From positions 1 through 5,925 of the forward strand of contig DVKU01000020.1 of NCBI GenBank assembly GCA_018715825.1: 5,925 bases of DNA. Reading direction: 5' to 3'. Made by a program: the position numbers and the translations under genes. The first letter of the stretch is position 1, and the number at the start of each line of letters is the position of its first letter. Of the stretch, positions 5,907-5,925 are shown one piece after another. The notes under the pieces are model-generated. The model searched no databases. It was given only the letters and a program-made list of their open reading frames with translations, and was not told the origin of the DNA. This DNA comes from Candidatus Avacholeplasma faecigallinarum (GTDB lineage: Bacteria > Bacillota_I > Bacilli_A > Acholeplasmatales > Anaeroplasmataceae).

Positions 5907-5919
5907 TCTGATTATCAAA
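5907..5919. promoter_or_regulatory. FabT-like operator candidate
   Basis: The minus strand reads TTTGATAATCAGA, 12 of 13 to the FabT core TTTGATNATCAAA as recalled from Streptococcus, Lactococcus and Enterococcus. The central TGATNATCA is a perfect palindrome. FabT represses fatty-acid synthesis genes when acyl-ACP accumulates, so a site before a fakA-plsX-acpP operon would make sense. It lies about 45 bp upstream of the proposed yloU -10, and the flanking bases do not extend the match. An AT-rich chance match is possible. Confidence 0.35.
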
Positions 5920-5925
5920 AAATTA

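Noticed and set aside
1..5925. Phage-defence, CRISPR, toxin-antitoxin or other novel accessory system
   Set aside because: Both strands are accounted for by conserved housekeeping genes with short gaps. No direct-repeat array, transposase, integrase or unexplained large ORF is present.

Overview
The window is AT-rich DNA from a low-GC Firmicute. It carries one conserved housekeeping locus read entirely on the minus strand. In transcription order (right to left) the genes are yloU/asp23-like, fakA (yloV), recG, plsX, acpP, and the first 35 codons of rnc, which runs off the left edge. Within the Firmicutes, plsX-acpP directly after recG, without the fapR, fabD and fabG found there in Bacillus, points to Lactobacillales. 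The protein sequences look most like Lactobacillaceae or a close relative. No rRNA is present, so genus or species cannot be fixed.

Right edge (5811-5925): this is the control region of the operon. It holds the yloU Shine-Dalgarno site, an extended -10 promoter reading left, and a mirror-image extended -10 reading right. The two share a 16-bp palindrome. A FabT-like half-symmetric box lies at the very edge. In related genomes rpmB is usually divergent from yloU, so the rightward promoter plausibly serves rpmB outside the window (inference).

Middle (261-5810): the five intact genes appear to form one transcription unit with short gaps (42, 74, 12 and 76 nt). FakA makes acyl-phosphate from exogenous fatty acids, PlsX interconverts acyl-phosphate and acyl-ACP, and the adjacent ACP is the partner carrier. 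The locus is therefore a fatty-acid uptake and phospholipid module with the DNA-repair helicase RecG embedded in it. Two gaps hold RNA-level structure. The fakA-recG gap has a 14-bp hairpin overlapping a 7-codon leader ORF, and its 3' arm can alternatively pair with the recG Shine-Dalgarno site. The plsX-acpP gap has a 7-bp hairpin that presents the acpP Shine-Dalgarno site in its loop.

Left end (1-260): a good intrinsic terminator follows acpP, then a good sigma-A type promoter and the 5' end of rnc. RNase III is thus probably transcribed separately. An 11-codon ORF overlaps the rnc start codon as TAATG.

No mobile element, CRISPR array, tRNA, rRNA or horizontally acquired system is visible, and no gene shows a frameshift. 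The longest gap between genes is 153 nt. The genes themselves are ordinary; the points worth a second look are the short regulatory structures between them.
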